From: Saprospiraceae bacterium
GTDB lineage: Bacteria; Bacteroidota; Bacteroidia; Chitinophagales; Saprospiraceae
DNA: 64,000 nucleotides
Assembly (NCBI GenBank): GCA_016722285.1
Contig: JADKGI010000002.1
Span: 186,001 to 250,000, forward strand
Reading direction: 5' to 3'
Each line of letters opens with the position of its first letter. Position 1 is the first letter of the stretch. Below are positions 36,098 through 45,573 of the stretch, one piece after another. Below the pieces are notes generated by a model, which was not told the DNA's origin, ran no database searches, and worked only from the letters and a program-made list of their open reading frames with translations. Both the position numbers and the translations under genes were made by a program.

Positions 36098-36407
36098 AGA
36101 TATTGAGAAAGCTATATCAGAAATCTCTGATTTTTTACCTGAATCCAGAAATTTCTTTGAGTTCCAGAATGATTTAAAAACTAAGCGTGCTGTTGAAAGA
36201 AACATTGAAATAATTGGTGAAGCAATGTACAGGATTTTGAAGGTGCAACCTGATATTTCAATAAGTGATTCAAAAAAAATAATTGATACTCGAAATCGAA
36301 TAATTCATGGGTATGATTCTGTATCTGATGATGTGATTTGGTTGATAGCAATAAAATACCTTCCAATCCTCGAAAATGATATAAAACAATTAAGAAGGAA
36401 AAATTGA
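36069..36407 (+). CDS. hepT: HepT-type HEPN ribonuclease toxin
   Basis: A 112-residue all-helical HEPN protein. The RNase motif Rx4-6H is present as RNRIIHGYD near residue 76-84, together with KRAVERNIEIIGEAMYRILK, the family core. It cleaves RNA unless modified by MntA. ATG 36069 is preferred to the TTG at 36063 because it gives the standard MQEEIK opening. The overlap with mntA is typical of coupled toxin-antitoxin pairs. Confidence 0.88.
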   Translation: MQEEIKVWLEDIEKAISEISDFLPESRNFFEFQNDLKTKRAVERNIEIIGEAMYRILKVQPDISISDSKKIIDTRNRIIHGYDSVSDDVIWLIAIKYLPILENDIKQLRRKN

Positions 36408-36512
36408 TGAGAACAAAAGCTGTTCGCTATACCAAGGTACCAACCTTCATCACAAATGTAATTTTTATTAAAGGCATATAATTTCAGGCATAACCAAAAT
36501 TTTAGAACACTT

Positions 36513-37917
36513 ATGAAGACAATTTCCATTTTACTGTTAATATTATTTACTTCATTTTCATCGACGGCGCAAGACATTACAGGACAATGGAATGGCCTTC
36601 TGAAAGTTCAGGGTATTCAATTACGACTTGTATTTAATGTGTCAAAATCTGACAATGGATTCAGTTCAACCATGGACAGTCCGGATCAGGGTGCAAAAGA
36701 CATTCCGGTGACAAAAACAACTTTTGAAAACTCAAAAATTAAATTTGAAGTTGCAAATGCAATGATCGAATATAACGGTGAATTGAAAGGTGACGAAATT
36801 ATTGGAACTTTCAAACAAGGAGGTCAGGAATTCTCTATGAATTTGTCGAGAAAAGCAATTGAAAAAAAAGAAATAATCAGACCACAAGAACCGACCAAAC
36901 CTTATCCTTATTATTCGGAAGATGTCACTTTTCAGAATTCTAAAGCAAATATCTATTTATCGGGGACATTGACATTGCCTGAAAAGGAAGGTAATTTTCC
37001 TGTGGTCATCCTGATATCAGGAAGTGGACCACAAAACAGAGATGAAGAATTATTGGGACACAAACCATTTTTAATTATTTCTGATTATTTGACCAAAAAC
37101 GGAATTGGCGTTTTAAGATATGATGACAGAGGTGTTGGAGCATCAAAGGGAAAATTTGAAAATGCAACTTCTGCGGACTTTGCGACGGATGTAGAAAGTG
37201 CAATAGCGTATTTGAAAACGAGGAAAGAGGTGGATAAAAAGAAAATAGGTTTGATAGGGCACAGCGAAGGTGGATTAATAGCACCTATGGTGGCCAGTGA
37301 ATCAAAAGATGTAGCCTTTATTGTTTTGCTGGCTGGTCCCGGAATTCAGGGTGATCAGATATTATTATTGCAAATGAAGCTAATAGGAAAAGCATCAGGA
37401 GCAAATGATAAATATTTGAGAAAAATCGAAAAGACAAATCGAAAAGCATTTGACATGGTAAACAAATCTACGAGTATCGAACAACTAAATATTGACCTGA
37501 CCAGAAAATCCCAGCGTTGAAAAGCCAAAGGGAATGAGCAATGAAGATTTTGTAAAATTGCAAGTCCAACAAATTGCGAGCCCATGGATGCAATATTTTA
37601 TACAATACGACCCTGCACCAACTTTAGAAAAAGTTACTTGCCCGGTTTTAGCTTTGAATGGTGAAAAAGATTTGCAAGTACCCCCAAAAGAGAATTTAGA
37701 AGCTATACATAAAGCATTGACCAAAGGTGGAAACAAAAACGTAACCACAAATGAACTTGCCAATTTAAATCATTTGTTTCAGGAGTGCCAGACAGGAGCT
37801 CCGGCTGAGTATGCAACCATTGAGCAAACTTTTTCGCCGACAGCTTTGACTTTAATACTGAATTGGATAAAGATGCAAACGAAAATATTGGGAGATAAAT
37901 TAACCGAAAAGAATTGA
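36513..37917 (+). pseudogene. Exported alpha/beta hydrolase, single-base frameshift
   Basis: About 468 codons in two frames. It has a signal peptide (ISILLLILFTSFSSTAQ), an N-terminal beta-rich domain (residues ~20-125), then an alpha/beta hydrolase fold: VILISGSGPQNRDEELLGHK, GVLRYDDRGVGASKGKF, and GHSEGG with the nucleophile Ser. The frame fails at 37520. One extra C in the CC at 37501-37502 restores PENPSVEKPKGMSNEDF and leads into the second half (CPVLALNGEKDLQVPP with the catalytic Asp, LNHLFQ with the His). Substrate unknown. The break may be an assembly error. Confidence 0.8.
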
Positions 37918-38093
37918 AATCAAGCACGAAATTACATCAGGATGTAAAACCCATAAAAGGTTCATTAGGTTTGAAAATGTATAAAACCTTATTACCTTCA
38001 TTATCAGCAGTTAAGAAGCAAAAAATAGTAAAAAAAAACATAAAACCAATATATTGTATAAATTTGCCAGCAATCAAATGTGCTAAGAAAATG

Positions 38094-38246
38094 TACTAAC
38101 TAAACCCTGTGATGGCCTTTCCTTTTTACTATTCAGAGGCTTAGCCCAACTTGTAAAGTTTATGAAGCTTTGCATAAAGGCAGTTAACATCGGGCATCGT
38201 CAGGCATTCATCAACATTATTAAGTGGTGGTGGTAAGGCATTAGCG
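38094..38246 (+). repeat. attC-like imperfect palindrome upstream of map
   Basis: It starts TACTAACCCTGTGATGGCC and ends GGCATTAGCGATAC. CCCTGTGATGGCC near the left can pair with GGGCATCGTCAGG near the right. TAAC...TTAG ends, an imperfect long palindrome and a position just before a short autonomous gene resemble integron attC sites. The core sites are degenerate. This fills most of the 37918-38286 gap, which has no convincing gene. Confidence 0.35.
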
Positions 38247-38286
38247 ATACTGCGGACAAACCAACATACCAATAAAAAACGAAATT

Positions 38287-39051
38287 ATGTCAATAACTAA
38301 AGAAGCGGAATTAATCGGTATGAAGAAGGCAAGTGAAGCAGTTGCTTACACTTTGAAGGAAATGAAAAACTATGCTCAATCGGGAATGACGACTAAACAA
38401 TTAGACACATATGGTGCAGCCATACTTTCGGATTTGGGTGCAAAATCAGCGCCATTTTTAACCTACCGTTTTCCGGGGTGCACTTGTATAAGTGTAAATA
38501 ATGAATTTTGCCACGGTATTCCGTCTGTCAGCAAGATACTGAAAGAGGGCGATTTGGTTAATATTGATGTTTCAGCCGAGCTTAATGGTTTTTGGTCTGA
38601 TAATGGTAGCTCATTTGTACTTGGTGAAGACATAAACCGACACAATAACCTTATTGATGCTTCAAAGCAAATTCTCCACAAAGCAATCTACCATATTAAG
38701 GGTGGTATTCGTATTTCGGACATCGGGCATCTGATAGAAACAGAAGCAAAAAAACGTGGCTTCAAAGTCATCAAAAACCTGACAGGGCATGGAATAGGCA
38801 GAAGCCTTCACGAAGAACCAAGTGAAATAGCAAATTACAGAGACCGGCTTAATCTGACAAGATTTAAAAAAAATTCAGTTGTCGCCATTGAAACATTTAT
38901 ATCAACAACGTCAACGCATGTCGTAAGATTAAAGGATGGTTGGACAATGGTAGGTAATAAGGGCGGCTTTATGGCACAACACGAACATACGATTGTTGTA
39001 ACTGACGGCAAGCCAATTGTATTGACAGAGATAAATGAAATTTGGAATTAA
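38287..39051 (+). CDS. map: Type I methionyl aminopeptidase
   Basis: A 254-residue enzyme that removes the initiator Met from nascent proteins. All five metal ligands are present by motif: the two Asp in NIDVSAELNGFWSDNGSS, the His in TGHGIGRSLHEEP, and the Glu residues in AIETFIS and QHEHTIV. Length and fold match the family. It is not near ribosomal-protein or secY genes, so it may be an extra copy in an accessory region (inference). Confidence 0.9.
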   Translation: MSITKEAELIGMKKASEAVAYTLKEMKNYAQSGMTTKQLDTYGAAILSDLGAKSAPFLTYRFPGCTCISVNNEFCHGIPSVSKILKEGDLVNIDVSAELNGFWSDNGSSFVLGEDINRHNNLIDASKQILHKAIYHIKGGIRISDIGHLIETEAKKRGFKVIKNLTGHGIGRSLHEEPSEIANYRDRLNLTRFKKNSVVAIETFISTTSTHVVRLKDGWTMVGNKGGFMAQHEHTIVVTDGKPIVLTEINEIWN

Positions 39052-39533
39052 GAATACCAGTAACCATAAATAACAACTAAGGGTAATAATTCAGGAATTT
39101 GCTTTCAAGACAGAACAATATGGACAAAAAGCTTGAACCGCTTAATGTACATTTGCAACAGATCGAGTATCCACATTTAGGTAGGCTGTGCTGTGTGGAT
39201 CTAATGGGGTGGATGGTTTAAAAAAGTTTGGTTTTCTGAATGAACCCACCAGATGCGGATACTGAAAAAACCACCGATCACAACTCTGTGAAACGTTGGA
39301 AATATGAGTAAAGGATATTTAAATTATAGAAATATGAATGAATGGTCTAAAACAATTCAAAATGTTAAATCTAAGTTTAAAATGGAAAAGTGGTTTATAT
39401 CAGTTCATGATTGGTCAGATAATAGCACTTTGTTAGGTCACACTATAACACTATTTAATAATGAATCAAGACCTTGCGGGCTGCCATGATTCACATACCA
39501 ATTGTTACCTGCGATATTATGACGACCTTGCAA
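39052..39533. other. Gap with decayed coding fragments
   Basis: A plus frame from 39120 reads MDKKLEPLNVHLQQIEYPHL and stops after 33 codons. Another from 39304 gives 61 codons (MSKGYLNYRNMNEWSKTIQN) and ends at 39489. Neither is recognised, and both look like remnants of inserted or duplicated genes. No RNA or promoter is supported. Confidence 0.35.
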
Positions 39534-40607
39534 ATGACTAAAAACATACTGACCACCATAATTGTACTGGTATTTTTTCATTTTGCAAACGGACAGAAAA
39601 CTATTGCATTTGCTGACAGTATCAGGATATTATATAAGATTCCTGAGCTTGGATATGCTGTAGTTTCTTCAGAGGATATTTTAGAATTGGCAACCATTGG
39701 CGTTAAGAAAATAAACTCAGATATGGGTGCCGATCCAAATGATATATTCAGAATCGGATCTAATACCAAAGCCATCACTGGTTTTATTGCTGCACAATTA
39801 GTTAAACAGAAGAAAATTAATTGGGACACTAAATTCTTTGACTTATTTCCGGAATTGAAGGCAAAAAGCAATCCTGCCTATTATAAGCTGACATTACAAA
39901 ATCTATTGTCTTTTAGAACAAGACTATTTCCTTATACTTACACCTATAGTGAACCCACCCAAGGCCAGTTCACTGGTACTGAAGAGCAGCAACGATATCA
40001 ATTTACAACGTGGTTTTTCAAACAAAGACCCGTAAAAAGTAAAGACAATATCAATTTTTCAAATTTAGGATACATAGCTGCAGGACAAATGCTTGAAAAG
40101 GTTTCAGGGAAATCTTACAAGGAACTTGTTTTGGATTTAGGCAAATCCTTAGGCATTCATTTTGGCTTTGGCAATCCAAATTCAATAGACACTTTACAGA
40201 CCTGGGGACACGACAAAGACCTTAACCCGGAAGCACCAAGTGATAATTATAAACTGAACTGGCTTTTACCAGCTGGAAACATAAATGTTAGTTTACCGGA
40301 TTATGTCAAATTTATCCAGCTTCAACTCTGCGGTTTATCGGGAAAATCTGAAATATTGACAAAAGATGAATTTAATTTTCTGCATTTCGGCTTGACAAAA
40401 TTTTCAGTAGGTTGGTTTTGGCTGACTGACGAAAACAAACAAACTTACTCATATAATATTGGCAATCCCGGGACATTCCTTACTAAAGTATTTGTATTCA
40501 AAGATATTGACAAGGCATTTATACTTTTTGCCAATTCACAAACGACAGATACGGACACTGGATTAAATATTTTGTATGAAGAACTAAAAAGAAAATACGA
40601 CAGGTAG
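39534..40607 (+). CDS. Exported beta-lactamase-related serine hydrolase
   Basis: A 357-residue protein of the serine beta-lactamase/penicillin-binding-protein-like family. It has a signal peptide (ILTTIIVLVFFHFANGQ), and RIGSNTKAITGF supplies the catalytic SxxK. NFSNLGYIAAGQML occupies the YxN region, with Phe-Ser-Asn instead of the usual Tyr-Ser-Asn. Loss of that Tyr may alter activity. Family members include esterases and peptidases as well as lactamases, so resistance should not be assumed. ATG 39534 is chosen because it begins the signal peptide. Confidence 0.82.
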   Translation: MTKNILTTIIVLVFFHFANGQKTIAFADSIRILYKIPELGYAVVSSEDILELATIGVKKINSDMGADPNDIFRIGSNTKAITGFIAAQLVKQKKINWDTKFFDLFPELKAKSNPAYYKLTLQNLLSFRTRLFPYTYTYSEPTQGQFTGTEEQQRYQFTTWFFKQRPVKSKDNINFSNLGYIAAGQMLEKVSGKSYKELVLDLGKSLGIHFGFGNPNSIDTLQTWGHDKDLNPEAPSDNYKLNWLLPAGNINVSLPDYVKFIQLQLCGLSGKSEILTKDEFNFLHFGLTKFSVGWFWLTDENKQTYSYNIGNPGTFLTKVFVFKDIDKAFILFANSQTTDTDTGLNILYEELKRKYDR

Positions 40608-40808
40608 CGGCAGATTTAAAAGTTCAGTTTTCATTTGTAGCGTGGCACTAATATTTATTGGAACTAAATGAACAGATAAAAGAAAGCCTGCCGGTTAATT
40701 ATAAAACCCTAAAATTGAAGGATGGTGATACCAATGGATTACATAGGATGATACGAATTACGCATTTATCACCACAACGATATATGTCTTAATGAGATAT
40801 TAAATAAA

Positions 40809-40840
40809 TTTGAAAATGTGATTACATTGTAATAACTTTG
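40809..40840 (+). promoter_or_regulatory. Bacteroidota-type promoter for mazEF
   Basis: TTTG at 40809-40812 and TAACTTTG at 40833-40840 are separated by exactly 20 bp, the consensus TTTG-N19-21-TAnnTTTG. The predicted start near 40847 is 13 bp before the mazE ATG. TTACATTGTAATAA between the boxes is partly palindromic (ATTACATTGTAAT) and could be the site for MazE autoregulation. Confidence 0.75.
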
Positions 40841-40859
40841 CAAAAATAGAATAAAAAGT

Positions 40860-41099
40860 ATGCAAACTAAGATCATTCAAATTGGTAATTCAAAAGGTCT
40901 TAGATTAAGCAAAATGATCCTTGAAAAATACGATATCACCGACACTGTCAATTTACGGCTGGAAGAAAACTACATTATCATAGAACCAATAATAAAGCCT
41001 AGAAATAATTGGGAGAAATCCTTTAAAGAAATGCGAAAAAATGGTCACGATGAAATGTTGATTGAGGATATTTTTGATGAAGAGACAAATTGGGAATGA
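40860..41099 (+). CDS. mazE: MazE/AbrB-type antitoxin
   Basis: A 79-residue protein with an N-terminal swapped-hairpin DNA-binding domain (TKIIQIGNSKGLRLSKMILE) and an acidic C-terminal tail (DEMLIEDIFDEETNWE) that would wrap the toxin. It binds its own promoter and neutralises the following MazF-type RNase. Its stop overlaps the toxin start as ATGA. Confidence 0.88.
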   Translation: MQTKIIQIGNSKGLRLSKMILEKYDITDTVNLRLEENYIIIEPIIKPRNNWEKSFKEMRKNGHDEMLIEDIFDEETNWE

Positions 41100-41419
41100 C
41101 GGTCAATCAATATGAAATAATTCTGGTAAATTTAGATCCTACCATTGGAAGTGAAATACAAAAAACCAGACCATGCGTAGTCATATCACCAAATGAAATG
41201 AATCATCATCTGCGAACAATAGTTATCGCACCTATTACATCAACACCTAAAAAATACCCTACAAGGATAAGAATAGACTATCAGGAAGTAAAGGGCATGG
41301 TGGTTATAGATCAAATTAGGACAATAGATAAACAAAGAATAACCAGTATAATCAGAAGACTTGAGACAAAGGTCATTGAAAAAATTAAACAAACCATTAA
41401 AGAAACATACGTTAAGTAA
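41096..41419 (+). CDS. mazF: MazF/PemK-type mRNA interferase toxin
   Basis: A 107-residue toxin with the PemK/MazF barrel: NQYEIILVNLDPTIGSEIQK, TRPCVVISPNEMN, IVIAPITSTPKKYPTRI, and VVIDQIRTIDKQRI. The Arg of TRP and the Thr/Ser of APITST form the usual RNA-cleaving site. The ATG at 41096 overlaps the mazE stop. An upstream TTG at 41090 is less likely. Confidence 0.9.
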   Translation: MTVNQYEIILVNLDPTIGSEIQKTRPCVVISPNEMNHHLRTIVIAPITSTPKKYPTRIRIDYQEVKGMVVIDQIRTIDKQRITSIIRRLETKVIEKIKQTIKETYVK

Positions 41420-41744
41420 AGTCCGGTAGGCAACTTTTTAATGACATGACATAAGTATGATGACATGTCAGGTAGTTAAAATCTGACATTAAGTTTAAAT
41501 CTGCAGACTAACGCATGTGAAGCGCTTGTAAACATTTAGTGTTTTATGAAGCCTTAGAGGCCTAATTATGGTATAACTTACTGAAAAATAAATATATGCT
41601 GAAAGTTTTGATATATGAGATTGGAGCAAGTTTATGAAAATACCATTGTTGCCAACAATACGAAAAAATTACTCTGACGGAAAATAACCGTACAATAATT
41701 TATAAAGTACGTATTTTAAGCGTTCATTTGATTTTAATAAATGT
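41420..41744. other. Gap upstream of the TacA-like gene
   Basis: This 325-bp AT-rich gap holds ATGACATGACATAAGTATGATGACATG-type short direct repeats (ATGACAT three times, 41441-41468) and GACTAACGCATG at ~41507, a weak match to an attC left end without a clear right partner. No gene is visible. AAAGTACGTATTTTAAG before the start codon could be a regulatory site, but nothing fixes it. Confidence 0.3.
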
Positions 41745-42038
41745 ATGATCGTGGCAACAAAAGAAATAAATCAGAATAAAGCGAGATTTGACATTCGATT
41801 ATCAAAAGAGCAGAAAGCGTTTTTTGAAAGAGCTGCACGAGTTGGTGGGTATAGAAGTTTAACCGATTTTATCGTTTTGACTGTACAAGAAAAAGCCAAA
41901 GAAATCATTTCAGAAAAGGAGCAGCTGATTGCTTCGCAAAGAGATAATGAAATATTTTTTGATGCAATTACCAATTCACCAAAAGCAAATAAGAACCTTA
42001 TCAACGCTACAAATGAATATAAAGCTCTTTTGAGTTAA
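41745..42038 (+). CDS. DUF1778/TacA-type ribbon-helix-helix antitoxin
   Basis: A 97-residue antitoxin. KARFDIRLSKEQKAFFERAA is the ribbon-helix-helix opening, followed by SLTDFIVLTVQEKA. The C-terminal half is helical and charged and would bind the acetyltransferase toxin. Its TAA overlaps the toxin ATG (TAATG), the standard coupling for TacA-TacT/AtaR-AtaT systems. Confidence 0.87.
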   Translation: MIVATKEINQNKARFDIRLSKEQKAFFERAARVGGYRSLTDFIVLTVQEKAKEIISEKEQLIASQRDNEIFFDAITNSPKANKNLINATNEYKALLS

Positions 42039-42541
42039 TGAACGAGCTAACAGAAAACATACATTCAACTCCTAGAATAAAAGAATTTTCGTGCGGAAAA
42101 GATATGCTTGATGATTATTTACATAAACAAGTTAGTCAAGACATCAAAAGAAAATTATCTGCTTGTTTCGTTTTAAATGATAAAGAAACAGATTTATTGA
42201 AAGGCTATTATACTTTAGCAAATAACAGTATAGCTCAGGAATTAATTCCTAACGAATTTCAGAAAAAACTACCCAATTCTTATAAATCTATTCCTACTAC
42301 TCTACTTGGCCGCTTGGCAATAGACCATCGATTTCAAAATCAAGGAGTTGGAAAATTATTATTAGTAGATGCTCTCAAAAGAAGCTATGATATTTCAAAA
42401 AGTATTGGTTCATTTGCCATCATAGTTGACCCACTCGATGAAGATGCAGAACGATTTTATGACAAATTTGGTTTTATTAAATTGCCTGATAGTGGAAAAA
42501 TGTTTCTACCTATGAACACCATAAAAACACTATTTGAATGA
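42038..42541 (+). CDS. GNAT acetyltransferase toxin, TacT/AtaT-like
   Basis: A 167-residue GNAT enzyme. IKEFSCGKDMLDDYLHKQV is the typical opening of this toxin branch. LLGRLAIDHRFQNQGVGKLL carries the acetyl-CoA P-loop (Q-x-x-G-x-G/A), and AERFYDKFGFIKL is motif B with the Tyr. Studied relatives acetylate charged tRNAs to stop translation. It is paired with the upstream DUF1778 antitoxin. Confidence 0.87.
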   Translation: MNELTENIHSTPRIKEFSCGKDMLDDYLHKQVSQDIKRKLSACFVLNDKETDLLKGYYTLANNSIAQELIPNEFQKKLPNSYKSIPTTLLGRLAIDHRFQNQGVGKLLLVDALKRSYDISKSIGSFAIIVDPLDEDAERFYDKFGFIKLPDSGKMFLPMNTIKTLFE

Positions 42542-42553
42542 AAATACTGTGGT

Positions 42554-42904
42554 TAATCTAATAGACGACCCCACATCCCTGAACTGAAAGAGAGCGCCTC
42601 TCAATTTATTATGCTATTCTAGATGAAAGCTAAGACGGATAGTTTGCAGTTTCTTCTTTTCAGAGTGAAGTCATTCACTCTGATACCATTTCATAGCAAT
42701 GTTCAGGGTCAGTTTGTAAACTGAAAGGTTAAGTTTAATTACATAAACAACAGAGATAAACCACCATGTCTGCCTTGGTTTCGGTGTCACATTAGTACAT
42801 CAGCCTAACTGTATAGCTCGCTTTCACACTCAAGATATAATGCTTCTTTAAACAATTTGCACAGCTTATTTTCTAGTACATTTGCCCTGCAAGGCTTATA
42901 CATT
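42554..42904 (+). repeat. ~350-bp intergenic promoter element, copy 1 (diverged)
   Basis: This unit aligns with 49406-49766. Shared landmarks in order are TAATCTAATAG, GAGAGCGCCTCTC, the hairpin AGAGTGA-agtca-TTCACTCT, CCATTTCATAGCA, TGCTTCTTTAAACA and AGTACATTTGCC. The terminal -7 box TACATTTG (42877-42884) is kept, but its distance to TTTG (42856-42859) is only 17 bp and the palindromes around it are decayed, so this copy may be a weak promoter. It follows the TacT-like gene by 12 bp; no gene starts within 500 bp downstream. Confidence 0.65.
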
Positions 42905-43038
42905 GCATTGCCAAAATGGTAGCTGACGGAAGTGTCCCAACATCTGATACTTTATTAAAGAGTAAACTTAGTTGAAACTTAAAGCCTTGAATTCAATCAC
43001 TAAAGCAACGCCATCAAACATTTTTGGTTTATTTGAAT

Positions 43039-43199
43039 GAGTCAACTCCGAAAAGATTATTTTTGCCACTAAGGCACAAAAGCACTAAGAAACACTAAGA
43101 AGTAAAAATTTTAAAGATTTGATATTCAGTCTTTTGTGAACCTTTGAGACTTAGAGACTTTGTGGCATTTACTTAATATTTGCGTTTCGGAGTGAACTC
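43039..43199 (-). repeat. GAGTTCACTCCGAAA terminal-inverted-repeat element, copy B
   Basis: A 161-bp unit that is the reverse complement of the repeat at 4176-4335, bounded by GAGTCAACTCCGAAA and TTTCGGAGTGAACTC. Shared interior words include GTCTCTAAGTCTCAAAGG on the minus strand. It lies in the 42542-43417 gap. The rest of the gap after it, 43200-43417, is AT-rich with no clear feature. Confidence 0.72.
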
Positions 43200-43417
43200 T
43201 TGAATAAAACTTAAAATTTCCATCGCTCAATAATAAATCATTGGTCTTAAAAGTGATTTACTGAAGAAATTTGTTTTAATGTTGTGCTTGTATATTTTGT
43301 TGAAAGAAGATTTTCTTGATCAAAACAAGCGAAAACAAAAGGCACCCTTTGAGATGCTATGGTTTTAAATCAAAACTTTAGTATTTAAACGGATGTTTAA
43401 AATAAAACAGTAATACA

Positions 43418-44479
43418 ATGAATACCATAATTGTAAAATCATTGTCACTCCCCCTTTTAATGGTTGGTCTAGCATTAATGCTTATTAGTAGCTTCGATCC
43501 TCCAAAAAAATCTATTAATAAAGCTACAAAAGACCCAATATATCCCAGCGATGTGATTCCTTTTATGGATGAATGGGGAATTCTTTTGGGCGATGGCACA
43601 AGTACCAAAAAGCTCGTAAATTATGAGAAGAAAGATTTCTTTTATGTTGCAAATGATGGCAAAACGGATTGGGTAGTCTATAAAACACCCAATGCCGGCG
43701 TGACATCAAGAACTTCAAACAATACAAGAACAGAATTAGGGCAAATACAACATTGGATACCCGAAACTGGCGGTAAATTAACCGGTACTTTAAAAGTAAT
43801 GCATGTTTCTACTTCGGGTGATGCCAGAGTGGCTGCTTCTTACTCTGTAGTCGTAGGACAAATTCATAGTGCTGAAGGGCATGAAAACGAACCCCTAAAA
43901 ATCTTTTATAAGAAATTTCCAGGACACACAAAAGGATCTGTCTTTTGGAACTATGAAATTAACACAAAAGGGGAGAATTCGAAAAGGTGGGATTATTCCA
44001 CAGCCGTGTGGGGTAATGATATGTCTGTTATTGGATCAGGTCCAACGTCTTACCCGGCAGAGCCTAAAAATGGTATTGAATTAGGTGAAGAATTTAGCTA
44101 TGAAGTAAATGTTTTCCAAGGTATTATGTATCTCACTTTTACCAGCAAAGGACACAAGACGGTTAAATTCACAAAAAACCTGTTGAAATCAGAATTTGCA
44201 TCACATGCAGACATTCCTCAACAAATACTGACCTTATATGCTCCAATAGGTCGTGATGGTATAGAACGTGAAAACGCTTATGCTGGTGAATTACAGTATT
44301 TTAAACAAGGTGCTTACAATCAAACAAATGGGAAATCACCTGAAGAAAATATAGTTTGGAATACCGGATCAGATACTTACGATGGAGATATAGCCAAACA
44401 ATATGTAAATGGATGCTATACAGAAGTGTGGTTTAAGGCAGCAACCGTTGGTTCCGGTACTTTGCCAAATAAAAAATAG
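43418..44479 (+). CDS. Polysaccharide lyase family 7 (alginate lyase)
   Basis: A 353-residue exported lyase with an N-terminal signal (LPLLMVGLALMLISSF). The PL7 jelly-roll motifs are RTELGQIQ (family RTEL-R region), VVVGQIHSAEG (QIH, catalytic His) and LQYFKQGAYNQT (YFKxGxYNQ with the catalytic Tyr). PL7 enzymes cleave alginate by beta-elimination. The Gln after RTEL-G replaces the common Arg and may affect subsite binding. No SusCD or other alginate genes are nearby. Confidence 0.88.
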   Translation: MNTIIVKSLSLPLLMVGLALMLISSFDPPKKSINKATKDPIYPSDVIPFMDEWGILLGDGTSTKKLVNYEKKDFFYVANDGKTDWVVYKTPNAGVTSRTSNNTRTELGQIQHWIPETGGKLTGTLKVMHVSTSGDARVAASYSVVVGQIHSAEGHENEPLKIFYKKFPGHTKGSVFWNYEINTKGENSKRWDYSTAVWGNDMSVIGSGPTSYPAEPKNGIELGEEFSYEVNVFQGIMYLTFTSKGHKTVKFTKNLLKSEFASHADIPQQILTLYAPIGRDGIERENAYAGELQYFKQGAYNQTNGKSPEENIVWNTGSDTYDGDIAKQYVNGCYTEVWFKAATVGSGTLPNKK

Positions 44480-44704
44480 TTGCTTCGAAACTATAAATAT
44501 AGAGTAATATAAGAATTAAGTAGGAAAATGACAATCTATACATGGGCTTTTGTATTATTTTGTGTTTGTGAAGAAAATAATTTTTTTTTCAGACGCACCA
44601 ATAAAATTTAGATAAAATAAATACGAAGAATGATCTTTATTACTAAATTGTATCGTTTTAGTTCCTTATGATCAAGAGAAGCTCATTAAATTAAATACTT
44701 TTAC

Positions 44705-45562
44705 ATGTCCACAAATACCATTACAGACATTCACGAGAAAGGATTATTTAAAACATTACGTACAGATAATTGGTGGCTATATCCGGGCTTGGTTGTATTT
44801 GGTTTGTCGTCATTCCTGATTTATGGATTCTGGTCAGCATGGCAGGCAGATTATTATTGGTATAGTGCTGGACAAGGTGGTTTCGGAGGATATCTGGCAC
44901 CTTTTTATTCGCCGCTTCTATTTATTAAGGAAGGAGTAGAAGGTGCAGCACCTATGGAACATTCTTTATTTGGAGCCTGGCCGTCCTGGTGGCCTGCCTG
45001 GCTTCCGCCTTCACCATCGCTTTTGATTCTGGCGGTACCCGGAATTTTCAGATTTACCTGTTATTATTACAGAAAAGCATATTACAGAGTCTTTTCCGGG
45101 ACACCACCTGCCTGTGCCGTAGGATCTCTACCGCGTAAGGGTAAGGAAGGATACAAAGGAGAAACTGGACTGATGATAGTTCAAAATGTACACAGAATTA
45201 CAATGTATTTCGCTGTCATGTATATCATTGTATTTTTTTACGATGCCTATCTGTCTTTTTTTAGAGGTGGCGAGCTCGGTATTGGACTTGGTAGTTTACT
45301 TTTATTAGGCAATCCTATTTTATTAACTTGTTACACCTTTGGTTGCCATTCTATACGACATCTGGTGGGTGGACGTATGGATTGTTATTCATGTGGTATG
45401 ATGGGAGAAGTTGCCCACAACAACGGGAAAATAGTGGGGTGGCTCAACCAGCGTCATGAGTTTTTCGCATGGTTTAGTTTAATCTGGATTATGATTGCCG
45501 ATTTTTACATTCACATGGTTTCTATGGGGAATATTATTGATCCAAGTACCTGGAGCTTTTAA
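44705..45562 (+). CDS. sdhC: Succinate dehydrogenase/fumarate reductase membrane subunit-like protein
   Basis: A 285-residue membrane protein with about five TM segments (WWLYPGLVVFGLSSFLIYGF, MYFAVMYIIVFFYDAYLSF, FFAWFSLIWIMIADFYIHMV). His residues in QNVHRITMYF, CHSIRHLVGG and FYIHMV could ligate heme. Position and length match the membrane anchor encoded first in Bacteroidota/Actinobacteria-type sdh operons. It is 11 bp before the flavoprotein gene. Conserved Cys residues (YSCGMM, FGCHS) are worth noting. Confidence 0.82.
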   Translation: MSTNTITDIHEKGLFKTLRTDNWWLYPGLVVFGLSSFLIYGFWSAWQADYYWYSAGQGGFGGYLAPFYSPLLFIKEGVEGAAPMEHSLFGAWPSWWPAWLPPSPSLLILAVPGIFRFTCYYYRKAYYRVFSGTPPACAVGSLPRKGKEGYKGETGLMIVQNVHRITMYFAVMYIIVFFYDAYLSFFRGGELGIGLGSLLLLGNPILLTCYTFGCHSIRHLVGGRMDCYSCGMMGEVAHNNGKIVGWLNQRHEFFAWFSLIWIMIADFYIHMVSMGNIIDPSTWSF

Positions 45563-45573
45563 ATGAAAAATTT

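Noticed and set aside
37914..38099. 61-codon plus-strand frame after the hydrolase
   Set aside because: Lys-rich with no recognisable features, no spacing to a ribosome-binding site, and it runs into the attC-like site.
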